This document shows positions 7,916 to 15,954 of a DNA stretch of 32,715 bases, piece after piece. The notes beneath the pieces were generated by a model. It ran no database searches and was not told where the DNA came from. It saw nothing but the letters and a program-made list of their open reading frames with translations. Origin of the DNA: Staphylothermus sp. (GTDB lineage Archaea > Thermoproteota > Thermoprotei_A > Sulfolobales > Desulfurococcaceae). The DNA lies in contig JAGGVR010000138.1 in the NCBI GenBank assembly GCA_021157925.1, positions 1 through 32,715 of the forward strand, written 5' to 3'. Every line of letters begins with the position of its first letter. Within the stretch, counting starts at the first letter, position 1. Both the position numbers and the translations under genes were made by a program.

Positions 7916-9481
7916 GTGGAGAAAAAGGATATACGTGAACTAATAGAAGAAGTCGAAAGCTATCGTAAGAAATCTATCATGGGTGGTGGAGAAGAAAGAA
8001 TTAGGAGACAGCGAGAGAAAGGCAAGCTCTGGGTAAGGGATAGGATTGAAAGACTACTCGATCCCGGTTCTTTTGAAGAACTACAGTGGATGCGGCTCCA
8101 TAGATCAACGTACTTTGGATTAGATAAGCTAAAGTACTATGGTGATGGAGTAGTAGTTGGTTATGGTAGAATTGATGGAAGACTAGTATTCGTATACGCA
8201 CAAGACTTTACAGTTATGGGAGGTAGTATTGGAGAATCACATGCGGATAAGATTGTTAGAGTAATAGATATGGCTATCGAAACAGGCTCACCTGTAATAG
8301 GATTATATGATTCGGGAGGAGCAAGGATACAAGAGGGAGTAGCTGCCCTACATGGATGTGGTAAAATATTCAAAGCAAATGTTAGAGCAAGTGGAGTTAT
8401 TCCACAAATAAGCTTAATCCTGGGACCATGTGCTGGAGCAGCAGCTTATAGCCCGGCCCTAACCGATTTCATAGTCATGGTTAAGAGTTCTTACATGTTT
8501 ATTACAGGTCCTGAAGTCGTTAAAGCAGCTACTGGAGTCGAAACAACATTTGAAGAACTAGGAGGAGCACATGTCCATGCAATTGAGAGCGGTGTAGCGC
8601 ATTTCATAACTGAGGACGAGGATAGTGCTTTCCAGTTGACGAGAAAACTATTATCATACTTGCCGAGCAGCTTTGATGAAGACCCACCATATGTCAGAAC
8701 AGATGATCCCATCGATAGGAGAATAGAAGATCTATATGAAATAATACCATCTGATACGATGAAACCTTTTGATGTAAGAGAAGTTATTTACAGAGTTGTA
8801 GATGATGGGGACTTTTTAGAGGTTCAACGGGATTATGCTAGGTCAGCGGTTGTGGGTTTTGGGAGAATAGGTGGTTTCACAGTAGGTATTGTTGCTAATC
8901 AACCAGCTGTTAACGCTGGCGTAATAGATATCGAAGCGTCTAATAAGATAGCGAGATTTGTAAGATTTTGTGATTCCTTCAATATACCAATTATAACTTT
9001 TGTTGATACACCGGGATTTATGCCGGGAATAGACCAGGAGCATGGGGGAATAATTAAGCATGGAGCAAAAATACTCTATGCTTATTCAGAGGCAACTATT
9101 CCTCTTATAACGATAATAATGAGGAAAGCATATGGAGGAGCATATATTGCAATGGGTAGCCGAGCTCTCGGAGCAGACGTAGTTTATGCGTGGCCTACAG
9201 CTGAAATAGCAGTTATGGGTCCCGAAGGAGCCGTTAGGATATTATACAGAAAAGAAGCAGCAAAACACCCAGAACCAGACAGGTTCTTGGCTGAGAAACT
9301 TCTTGAATATAGAAAAGTATTCGCCAACCCTTATAGAGCAGCTGAACTTGGATACGTCGACGACGTTATAGATCCAGCGATAACAAGGCTAAAGATCTAT
9401 AATGCTCTGAGAGTATTGAAGAATAAGAAAGAAGAAATGATCCACATAATACCACATAAACATGGAAATATACCGTTATAA
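7916..9481 (+). CDS. Biotin-dependent acyl-CoA carboxyltransferase / methylmalonyl-CoA decarboxylase alpha-type subunit
   Basis: The 521-aa protein is a full-length carboxyltransferase with two crotonase-fold halves. The N-terminal half has REKGKLWVRDRIERLLDPGSF, GGSIGESHADKI and YDSGGARIQEGV; the C-terminal half has FVDTPGFMPG and RKAYGGAYIAM. These are the acyl-CoA and carboxybiotin site motifs of propionyl-CoA carboxylase beta and MmdA. It moves a carboxyl group between biotin and an acyl-CoA. The start is GTG at 7916 with GAGAGG upstream, 40 bases after the thiolase stop, so the two may be co-transcribed. The convergent neighbour encodes a biotin carrier. No biotin carboxylase is in the window, so a carboxylase and a decarboxylase role cannot be separated from local evidence. 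Confidence 0.92.
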   Translation: MEKKDIRELIEEVESYRKKSIMGGGEERIRRQREKGKLWVRDRIERLLDPGSFEELQWMRLHRSTYFGLDKLKYYGDGVVVGYGRIDGRLVFVYAQDFTVMGGSIGESHADKIVRVIDMAIETGSPVIGLYDSGGARIQEGVAALHGCGKIFKANVRASGVIPQISLILGPCAGAAAYSPALTDFIVMVKSSYMFITGPEVVKAATGVETTFEELGGAHVHAIESGVAHFITEDEDSAFQLTRKLLSYLPSSFDEDPPYVRTDDPIDRRIEDLYEIIPSDTMKPFDVREVIYRVVDDGDFLEVQRDYARSAVVGFGRIGGFTVGIVANQPAVNAGVIDIEASNKIARFVRFCDSFNIPIITFVDTPGFMPGIDQEHGGIIKHGAKILYAYSEATIPLITIIMRKAYGGAYIAMGSRALGADVVYAWPTAEIAVMGPEGAVRILYRKEAAKHPEPDRFLAEKLLEYRKVFANPYRAAELGYVDDVIDPAITRLKIYNALRVLKNKKEEMIHIIPHKHGNIPL

Positions 9482-9488
9482 ACAGTAA

Positions 9489-10028
9489 TTATTTTTCTTC
9501 CTCAAGAGGCCTTATCCTTAATAGAACTGTTCCTCTATTAACAGCCTTACCTGGCTCAACTTTTACTTCTTCTACAACACCATTTACATCACTTTTAATC
9601 TCTGTAACCATCTTCATAGACTCAAGCAAGACGACAACATCTCCTTCCTTCACAATATCTCCTCTCTTGACCTTTACCTCTATGATCTTCCCTGATAACG
9701 GAGCCCGTATCTCTCCCTTCCTCTTAGTAATAACTTGTTTCTTTCCTTCATAACCTGTCTTCAAACCTATTGGTATTAGCTCGACTATCTTATTTATCAG
9801 GGATGGTTCTTGGTCGATAAATATTGCTTCATTGCTTAGATCAACTTTGAATATTTCCCCGTCAATCTCTACGATTGCTTGATCGTCTCCAAAGATCTTC
9901 TTAATAATAACTTTTATTTCTCCCTTCTCACTTGGGATTTTTATTGCCACAGTTTTCTTATCAATGTCTACTACTTCTATGTCTATAACATCTCCGCTAA
10001 ATGTTTCTACTCTATATCTTCGTGGCAA
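9489..10028 (-). CDS. Biotin carboxyl carrier protein
   Basis: The C-terminal 75 residues form a biotinyl domain: GEIRAPLSGKIIEVKVKRGD, then LLESMKMVTEIKSDVNG, with the ESMKM motif whose Lys139 would carry biotin. The first ~100 residues are a beta-rich, charged region, longer than the usual Pro/Ala linker, with two halves of similar style (VETFSGDVIDIEV, VEIDGEIFKVDL). The protein would shuttle carboxyl groups to the carboxyltransferase encoded convergently, seven bases away. The start is TTG at 10028 with GGTG about nine bases upstream. Being on the opposite strand, it is not in the same operon as its probable partner, which is unusual for this complex. Confidence 0.93.
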   Translation of the reverse strand: MPRRYRVETFSGDVIDIEVVDIDKKTVAIKIPSEKGEIKVIIKKIFGDDQAIVEIDGEIFKVDLSNEAIFIDQEPSLINKIVELIPIGLKTGYEGKKQVITKRKGEIRAPLSGKIIEVKVKRGDIVKEGDVVVLLESMKMVTEIKSDVNGVVEEVKVEPGKAVNRGTVLLRIRPLEEEK

Positions 10029-10084
10029 TACTGGTGCACCATAGTATGGGTTTTTATCACGTTAGAGAGTATTCATTAAAAGAT

Positions 10085-10173
10085 ATAAAAATGGGTGCCA
10101 CCCGACGGATCCCGCCATCACAGCTTCCCCGATACGCGGGGATCTCTGGCGGGCGAGGGCTCCGCCGCTAGTC
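10085..10173 (-). ncRNA. GC-rich candidate structured RNA
   Basis: A ~75-base island of very high GC in an AT-rich intergenic region. CCCGCCA (10153-10147, minus) pairs perfectly with TGGCGGG (10117-10111), and inside it CCCCG pairs with CGGGG around a 5-base loop, leaving an asymmetric internal loop (GAGAT / AAGCTGTGA). That resembles an H/ACA pseudouridylation pocket, but no ACA box follows at the expected distance, so I leave the class open. Minus strand is favoured: a TATA-like ATATAAG centred near 10198 is 25 bases before a G at 10173, and GGGTGGCACCC followed by ATTTTTATATC forms a plausible 3' end. No ORF explains the composition. Confidence 0.55.
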
Positions 10174-10222
10174 TTATTATTTATATTGTAAAGACTTATA
10201 TCGTTTATATTGGTGAAAATAT

Positions 10223-10969
10223 TTGGATAAAGAATTAATGGATTTTCTATCATGTGTTGGGTTAATACCGTATCATGTTTCACAGATTTATTTGTCTGTC
10301 CTAGATAAGTTATTTGATAAGATCTCCAAGGATACTGGTTTATCAATAATATATAGTTTGGTTCTAATGAGTGTAGGTAGCGGATCTGATAAGGAGTCAT
10401 ATATTGTAGGAACTGTTTTTCAATACTCTCGAGGAACATGTGAATACTTGACGAATTGGGATCTAAGTATTTATAAACCTTTGTACCACCCTGTCGAGTA
10501 CTTGTTTATTCAGACTAGAAAAAATCTTGGGAAAGTATTGAAGAATATAGGGAATGACATACATAAAAAGAGGAAGGAGATACAAAAGAAGACGTGTACT
10601 TGTTTCAGAGAGAAGAAGAATAGAATATGTATATTTAGCACGTTACCGAAGTTCACTTATACTATTGGGTATTTATCCATGGCTATTAAGTGTCATAGTG
10701 GAAGTGTTTATGTTAAAACAGAGGAACTAGTTAAGGATATTCTAGGAATACTTAGGCAACCATTTCTTGAATTATTTAATGATCTTTTTGGTAATGATAC
10801 TGTTTTTATAAATTCATATATGAAGATTGTTGATTCATGTATTGTTGATAAAATCTCTGAGTTGGTTTCACGCTATGAAATTGTTTTTCCAAATAATATT
10901 GATCTACAGAGATTGATGAGAATATACTATACTGGATTTAGTGGGGAGAGCCTTGGTTACTCGTTTTAA
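10223..10969 (+). CDS. Protein of unknown function, 248 aa, with a cysteine/lysine-rich middle
   Basis: I do not recognise this protein. It starts at TTG 10223 with GGTGA seven bases before it. The sequence is mostly helical. Residues about 1-60 are hydrophobic-rich (LIPYHVSQIYLSVLDKLFDK), the middle has a strongly basic stretch (DIHKKRKEIQKKTCTCFREK) with a C-x-C and further cysteines at CIF and KCHSG, and the C-terminus is a helical domain. Four cysteines in the middle could bind a metal. Its end overlaps the next gene (a YkgJ-like cysteine-cluster protein) by 29 bases, suggesting co-translation and a shared role. It runs divergently from the candidate RNA and the biotin carrier gene. Confidence 0.65.
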   Translation: MDKELMDFLSCVGLIPYHVSQIYLSVLDKLFDKISKDTGLSIIYSLVLMSVGSGSDKESYIVGTVFQYSRGTCEYLTNWDLSIYKPLYHPVEYLFIQTRKNLGKVLKNIGNDIHKKRKEIQKKTCTCFREKKNRICIFSTLPKFTYTIGYLSMAIKCHSGSVYVKTEELVKDILGILRQPFLELFNDLFGNDTVFINSYMKIVDSCIVDKISELVSRYEIVFPNNIDLQRLMRIYYTGFSGESLGYSF

Positions 10970-11540
10970 ATGTCTTATGAGAGGAGAGATATGCTGTTTT
11001 TTCAGAGATTATGAGGAAATGCCTGTGGTTTTTCCATGGGAGAAGAGAAAATTAGAGAAACTAAGTAGTTTGATTAATAAAGATCTCATGTTTAAGCCAT
11101 ATATAATATACTCTGTTGGAAACAAGAACATAGTTGTACTCTACAAGTGGATGATCAATGGATTATGCCCGTTCCTTAAAAACAATAAATGCAGCATTCA
11201 TGAGTATAAACCATTAGCATGTCAAATGTATCCTCTACTAGTAGGATGGGATGATAATACCTTAAGAGTGAGTCTGGAGTGTCCATGGATTAAAGATAAT
11301 ATTGATAAGGTAAAACGATTAGATCCAGCGAAAGTTTTTGAAAAAGAATACAGTGTAGCGGTAAAGGTGTTTCTGATACTCAAGATCATTGAGGAATACG
11401 CTCGTCGTAATAACTGGGTGAAAAGAGTAATTGGTAAAGAGGAAGAAGTAAATAATTATATTGAGATAACTGATGTTCTAGAAAACATCGTAGATCTAAT
11501 GGAAAAGTTTGAAATGCAGGGAGAAGTAGATGATCAGTGA
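10941..11540 (+). CDS. YkgJ-like cysteine-cluster protein (putative Zn/Fe-S binding)
   Basis: The family pattern is visible: C-x6-CC near the N-terminus (KCLMRGEICCFF), then GLCPFLKNNKCSIHEYKPLAC followed by QMYPLL, and a last cysteine in LECPWI. The spaced cysteines and the CSIHEYKPLAC block match the YkgJ/CxxCxxCC family, predicted to bind zinc or an iron-sulfur cluster; its biochemical role is not established. The track starts at GTG 10941. TTG at 10953, preceded closely by GGGGAG, is an alternative that loses only four residues and keeps every cysteine. It overlaps the unknown upstream gene by 29 bases and the antiporter downstream by 11 bases, so the three are a coupled operon. Confidence 0.8.
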   Translation: MGRALVTRFKCLMRGEICCFFRDYEEMPVVFPWEKRKLEKLSSLINKDLMFKPYIIYSVGNKNIVVLYKWMINGLCPFLKNNKCSIHEYKPLACQMYPLLVGWDDNTLRVSLECPWIKDNIDKVKRLDPAKVFEKEYSVAVKVFLILKIIEEYARRNNWVKRVIGKEEEVNNYIEITDVLENIVDLMEKFEMQGEVDDQ

Positions 11541-12714
11541 GGAGTTTGCTGCCGAGCTCTTACTAGATCTTGCAGTCATAATTCTTGTCGCAAAAATCTT
11601 TGAGGAAATAATCGGTTATTACGGTTATCCCCCTGTATTAGGAGATATATTAGCTGGAATTCTCTTAGGCCCGTCAATACTGGATTTCCTAAAACCGGAA
11701 ATAGTAGAATATTTAGATGTTCTGAAATGGCTCGGTATTATTAGCTTATTATTCTTAGCGGGGATGGAGACAAAGTTTTCAGAATTCGTAAAAAGCATTA
11801 AAGGCAGCTTATATATTGCTGTAGGAGGCATAGTTTTCTCCTATTTTCTTGGTTACTTGGCAGGGTTATTGGCGGGGCTTAATCAGGCTCAAAGTATGTT
11901 CTTGGGAGCAATCCTTACAGCGACTAGTGTTGGTTTAACCGTTAAAACTCTAACCGATATAGGCGCTCTTGGAACAAAGATCTTCTCTACCATTCTTGGA
12001 GCAGCAGTACTAGACGATGTTGGCGGGCTAATTGTTCTAGGCATAACTACAGCTATTGTAGCTACGGGTGCTCAAAGAATCGAGGATTTATTCATCTCGG
12101 TTGTTATTGCTATTGCATTTTATATTGTAGCAGTTTATGTGTTGCACAGAGAATCGAGAGCCATATGGAGAGGAATAAGGTACGTTAGTCATTTAGAAGA
12201 TACAAGTATAGCACTACTATTATCACTAACGCTGGTCATAGCTTGGGCAAGTGTCAAGGTTAACTTAAGCCTTGTCGTAGGCGCATACATTGTCGGACTA
12301 GCATTTAGCGAGATCAGAGGGGCAGAACGTGTTATCAGCAGATTCAGATTAATACCGAATATTTTTGCATCAATATTCTTCGTCTTATCAGCAGCAACAA
12401 TCGATATTAAACCCTACTTAGCGAATCTAGAACATCTTGGATTTATCGGAATAGTATTATTGGCAGGTTTTGCTGGTAAAATAATCGGTTGTGGAATATC
12501 TGCTAAGTTAAGCGGTTTCAATAAATATGAATCAATATTTATAGGTTTCGGGATGTTGCCTAGAGCAGAAGTAGCGCTTGTTATAACTGCTCTTGGTGCT
12601 GGTTATGGTGTTGTTACTGATTCTATGATTGCTTCTGTTATTATCCTTATTTATGCAACAAGCATTGTTACACCAATAGTTTTAGCCAATATTTGGAAAA
12701 AGATCAAGAAATAG
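11530..12714 (+). CDS. CPA2-family Na+/H+ (or K+/H+) antiporter
   Basis: The 394-aa membrane protein has about twelve or thirteen hydrophobic segments and the usual CPA2 markers: YPPVLGDILAGILLGPS (residues 33-49), the unwound-helix motif ATSVGLT (131-137), the tandem aspartates of LDDVGGLIVL (D162-D163), which bind the transported cations, and MLPRAEVALVI late in the protein. It lacks the C-terminal TrkA-N domain that Kef-type members carry, so it is closer to NapA-like exchangers. It would exchange sodium or potassium for protons. ATG at 11530 overlaps the stop of the YkgJ-like gene, and it ends six bases before the convergent PUA gene. Confidence 0.93.
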   Translation: MISEEFAAELLLDLAVIILVAKIFEEIIGYYGYPPVLGDILAGILLGPSILDFLKPEIVEYLDVLKWLGIISLLFLAGMETKFSEFVKSIKGSLYIAVGGIVFSYFLGYLAGLLAGLNQAQSMFLGAILTATSVGLTVKTLTDIGALGTKIFSTILGAAVLDDVGGLIVLGITTAIVATGAQRIEDLFISVVIAIAFYIVAVYVLHRESRAIWRGIRYVSHLEDTSIALLLSLTLVIAWASVKVNLSLVVGAYIVGLAFSEIRGAERVISRFRLIPNIFASIFFVLSAATIDIKPYLANLEHLGFIGIVLLAGFAGKIIGCGISAKLSGFNKYESIFIGFGMLPRAEVALVITALGAGYGVVTDSMIASVIILIYATSIVTPIVLANIWKKIKK

Positions 12715-12720
12715 AATTAT

Positions 12721-13236
12721 CTAGCTCCATGCTCTAAGAAATAATCCTATATCATAGATATTTCTATATACCTTCTTGTTCGTCCCGATCGGTTTTGCAA
12801 CTCCTATTACTGAGTAATCTTTTTCATCAACTATTGCTACAATTGTATTCAAAGGTTCGTATTCCTTAATTATACTAGTTGGTAAGATATCGTTCCCATA
12901 AAGGAAATTTTTCACACCTTTTTCTCCAACAATAATTGTAGCTCTAAATTCTCCGAGATCATTATATATTTCTTCATAGATAAGCGGTGACAGATACGGC
13001 TTATTGCCTATAACAATACCGATCCATTTTCCAGAAAATAAGAGAGTTGCTCCATCAAATTTCCCCGAACCTTGGTGGATGAAACAGTATTTATCGAAAC
13101 AAGCTAGATATTGCTCAAGACCAATATATTTAGTGGGATTTACTTGGAGGATCTCTCTGATGTAGTAATTCAAGATACTTCTAATCCTATACGGTAATTT
13201 CCCTATTTTATAGTCTAATTGATTGTGATCTCTCAA
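12721..13236 (-). CDS. PUA-domain RNA-binding protein
   Basis: The C-terminal ~80 residues form a PUA-like domain: ATIIVGEKGVKNFLYGNDIL (about residues 99-118), then NTIVAIVDEKDYSVIGVAKP. The N-terminal part (DKYCFIHQGSGKFDGATLLF) resembles the pre-PUA region of Nip7-like or tRNA-modification proteins. Such proteins bind structured RNA and supply specificity to partner enzymes. The start is TTG at 13236, with GGTG inside the end of the upstream gene (AAGGTGTAGTAAAATTG), only five bases after its stop. That gene is an NSUN-type m5C methyltransferase, and since NSUN6-type enzymes have a PUA domain fused in, this protein may be its separate RNA-binding part. That pairing is inference. Confidence 0.78.
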   Translation of the reverse strand: MRDHNQLDYKIGKLPYRIRSILNYYIREILQVNPTKYIGLEQYLACFDKYCFIHQGSGKFDGATLLFSGKWIGIVIGNKPYLSPLIYEEIYNDLGEFRATIIVGEKGVKNFLYGNDILPTSIIKEYEPLNTIVAIVDEKDYSVIGVAKPIGTNKKVYRNIYDIGLFLRAWS

Positions 13237-13241
13237 TTTTA

Positions 13242-14276
13242 CTACACCTTCTTAATCAAGCAGGTGGTGAAACCTATCATTCTATGCTTATGTGGCCATA
13301 TCCGTATACATTTCTTGAATTCGCTTGGGAAATCCATGTTTAAATAATTTGTTAGCCAAGGATCCCAGTCAAAAAGCTTGATGGGGGGACTGGATATTTC
13401 TATGTCATCTCTTATTTCGAGTACTTTGTTCAAAACATACTCGTTTTCCTCTGGAGCAATGCTACAGGTAACATATGCTAGTATACCACTTGGTTCGAGT
13501 AAATCGATTGTATGGTATAATATTTCGATTTCTCTTCTGACGATTTTGGCCAGGTCTTTAAGAGTAGTTCTTGTCTTACGTCCTGGGTCAATCATAATCG
13601 TGCCTTCTCCGCTGCAGGGTACATCAGCAAGCACTCTCGAGTACTTTTTCTCCAATAGGATGGGGAGTTTTCTTGCATCACTCCATAGTACTCTTACATT
13701 CTTGATCTTCATTCTCATCAAGTGGCTTATAAGTGCCTTCAGTCTATATAATACGAGGTCATTAGCTATGACATAGTATTTGTTTCCTAGCATTTGTGCT
13801 ATATAAGTGGTTTTTCCTCCTGGTGCAGCACAAGTATCGATGACTTCTCCTTGATAGTTATGCATTAATAATATTACTGGTACAAGACTAGCAGCGTCTC
13901 TATGGATATAATAATATCCTTTTAAATACTCATGTGTTGAACCTATAGTAGGAGATTTTGGCATTTTAACTACTCTAAAAGCGATTGGTGCCCAAGGGAT
14001 TTTTTCTAGTTTAAAACCTAAGTCATTAAGTCTGGTCACGAGTTCTTCTGGCGTTATAAGCATCGTATTTGTTCGAATAACAGGTTTTAGGGGTTTCTCA
14101 AAGGATTCTAATAATTCCTTTGCTTCGTTAAAACCTAGCATTCTAATATATCTCTCAATCATATAGGGTAAATAACCATATTTCTTGCTTAGATTCTTTG
14201 CAATATTACTTGGCCTAACAAAAATATCTTCGTATATCTCCTTAATGCTTGGAATACGATCTTTTGACTTCTTCAT
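13242..14276 (-). CDS. NSUN/RsmB-type RNA (cytosine-C5) methyltransferase
   Basis: The 344-aa enzyme shows the full m5C RNA methyltransferase signature: SAM-binding motif I DTCAAPGGKTT (about residues 147-157), motif IV ADVPCSGEGT with Cys221, and motif VI YVTCSIAPEENE with Cys271. In this family the TCS cysteine attacks C6 of cytosine and the PCSG cysteine releases the product. The ~120-residue N-terminal extension (KPVIRTNTMLITPEELVTRL) is the standard pre-catalytic domain. Archaeal members methylate tRNA or rRNA; the specific base cannot be read here. ATG at 14276 begins the operon with the PUA protein five bases downstream. No PUA domain is fused to this protein. Confidence 0.95.
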   Translation of the reverse strand: MKKSKDRIPSIKEIYEDIFVRPSNIAKNLSKKYGYLPYMIERYIRMLGFNEAKELLESFEKPLKPVIRTNTMLITPEELVTRLNDLGFKLEKIPWAPIAFRVVKMPKSPTIGSTHEYLKGYYYIHRDAASLVPVILLMHNYQGEVIDTCAAPGGKTTYIAQMLGNKYYVIANDLVLYRLKALISHLMRMKIKNVRVLWSDARKLPILLEKKYSRVLADVPCSGEGTIMIDPGRKTRTTLKDLAKIVRREIEILYHTIDLLEPSGILAYVTCSIAPEENEYVLNKVLEIRDDIEISSPPIKLFDWDPWLTNYLNMDFPSEFKKCIRIWPHKHRMIGFTTCLIKKV

Positions 14277-14323
14277 TTCCGGGTTCTTCCCAAATTAATT
14301 ATTTAATTATTTACTTCGATTTT

Positions 14324-15028
14324 CTAAGCGTATTGTAAGAGTATATTATACATTTTCCTTGCATTCTCTAGCATCCAATGATCATTATTGAAAAATACAT
14401 AGATCCTGTCAGGTTTAAGAAGCATTGTTTCTTCAGCTAGTTCTCTTAGTTCCTCCTCTGAATAATCATGAGCATACCAGTATTCTTTTCCATGCAGTCT
14501 CAAATATACATTACGATTACTTTTGACTATCCATGTGGCTATAGGTGCATCAATTGATACAACAGTGAATCCGAGTTTTTCAGCCCACTTGATAGTTGAT
14601 TCATTAAACCAAGATTTGTGTCGAAACTCGATAGCGAATCGTTCTCCAAGATCAGTTTTTTCATAAAAGTATTCCACGCGCTTAATATTTTCATCTGTTT
14701 TACTAAAGGATGGCGGCATTTGAAACAGGTAGAAATCAATAAATTGATCTAGTGGTTCAAAGAGATTTTTGAATTTATTCCATATATCAATACTTTTATC
14801 AGAGAGTTTTCTATAGTGTGTAATACTGCGGTGAACTTTGATGCTCCATCTAATGTTTTTCATTTTAGTTTTTCTATTCCATCCCAAGACTTGATTTCTG
14901 AAAGGAAATCTGTAAAAGCTGGCATTTAATTCTACGGCATTTAATCCGCTATATCTAATATACCAGTCAAGACTGGCTCCTTCGTTCCAATCATATATCC
15001 AACCAGAAGTACCTACAAAGATCTCCAA
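14324..15028 (-). CDS. DUF72 family protein (YecE-like)
   Basis: The 234-aa protein begins MEIFVGTSGWIYDWNEGAS, the diagnostic DUF72 opening, and continues with the expected blocks: AVELNASFYRFP, SIKVHRSITHYRKL, YLFQMPPSF, FAIEFRHKSWF, VSIDAP, VYLRLHGKEYWY and YVFFNNDHW. The family has a TIM-barrel-like fold and widespread bacterial and archaeal members, with no established activity. Length and all conserved positions look intact, so it is probably functional. The start is TTG at 15028 with GGTGG nearby. It lies 79 bases downstream of the unknown 15108-15761 gene on the same strand; the next gene downstream is the methyltransferase. Confidence 0.92.
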   Translation of the reverse strand: MEIFVGTSGWIYDWNEGASLDWYIRYSGLNAVELNASFYRFPFRNQVLGWNRKTKMKNIRWSIKVHRSITHYRKLSDKSIDIWNKFKNLFEPLDQFIDFYLFQMPPSFSKTDENIKRVEYFYEKTDLGERFAIEFRHKSWFNESTIKWAEKLGFTVVSIDAPIATWIVKSNRNVYLRLHGKEYWYAHDYSEEELRELAEETMLLKPDRIYVFFNNDHWMLENARKMYNILLQYA

Positions 15029-15107
15029 TCAATCCACCTTAGTAAAAACTATGTAATTAATAAAATATTTACTTAAACACAGTATTGATTTATTAATGAA
15101 TTAATTG

Positions 15108-15761
15108 TTATGGAAGGGTTGATAATTTTTCTTCGGGTTTTCCGAGGATAGCTTCTAGTTCATTAATTGGAAACTTTAGCTCTTTTGATACGAGCTTGAG
15201 TGCTGTCGTGGATAGTTTGCTTGTTATCTTTTTTATTTTCTTATCCAGTACTTGGTCTAATTCCTTTATCTCTAGTAGCGCGATTCTTATGGGAGTATCT
15301 AGTGGATATGATTTTTCAATTTCTATAATAATTGTTGTTTCATCTCTGTTTGTTTCTACATTAAATCCTAGGTCCTTTGCTGTCTTTACTATAATGTATA
15401 GAAATAAATCTAGAGGGATCCATGCCTTGAAAGCATATTTGGCCGGATATAATATATGTTCTAGATATACATATCCTCTTTCTCTATTTCTCCATATACT
15501 AGCCTCATTAAAGAATTTCAAGCCCTTCGCCTCATATAGATATTCACTCTTTTTCTTAGAGAAGGGGAGATACTCTATGATTATATCGCCTCTTCCCGTT
15601 TCAGGATATGGTAGATCCTCGAATTTGTATTTCATAAGGGTTTTCGGCGAAACCAATACTGAATAATGTGTTTCATCTATTTCTTCTAACTCATATTTTC
15701 GCTTACCTATAATGATTCTTGGCCTATCTTTATTTAGATCGACTATTTTTATTGAAGACAT
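15108..15761 (-). CDS. Protein of unknown function, 217 aa
   Basis: I do not recognise this protein. It is soluble, charged and mixed alpha/beta: an N-terminal beta-rich part (IIIGKRKYELEEIDETHYSV), a middle with aromatic residues (ASIWRNRERGYVYLEHILYP), and a C-terminal helical region rich in lysine and glutamate (LDKKIKKITSKLSTTALKLV). The track starts at TTG 15800, but ATG at 15761 has GGTG (15773-15770) eight bases before it, so I choose ATG. It lies downstream of the RNA ligase on the same strand with about 190 bases between, which suggests but does not prove a link to RNA processing. Confidence 0.75.
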   Translation of the reverse strand: MSSIKIVDLNKDRPRIIIGKRKYELEEIDETHYSVLVSPKTLMKYKFEDLPYPETGRGDIIIEYLPFSKKKSEYLYEAKGLKFFNEASIWRNRERGYVYLEHILYPAKYAFKAWIPLDLFLYIIVKTAKDLGFNVETNRDETTIIIEIEKSYPLDTPIRIALLEIKELDQVLDKKIKKITSKLSTTALKLVSKELKFPINELEAILGKPEEKLSTLP

Positions 15762-15954
15762 ACCGTTTACACCTATGCTTAGATCTTCTGTGGAGATCAA
15801 AACTATACATGAACTCTTTCTGCCCTATTATTGAATTCAATAATTTGTTCTGGTAAACCTTTCTTATAGTATTTACGGACAATACTAATATAAGGGAACA
15901 AGGAGAAAACATATTGATCTGCATAATTAGAACCTATATAAACCATTATATTTC

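Noticed and set aside
10091-10101. GGGTGCCACCC perfect palindrome as a transcription-factor operator
   Set aside because: Better explained as the 3' hairpin of the candidate RNA, since it is followed by a T-run on the minus strand.
10062-10439. 125-aa minus-strand ORF across the GC-rich element
   Set aside because: Overlaps the candidate RNA and the unknown plus-strand gene; composition does not look coding.
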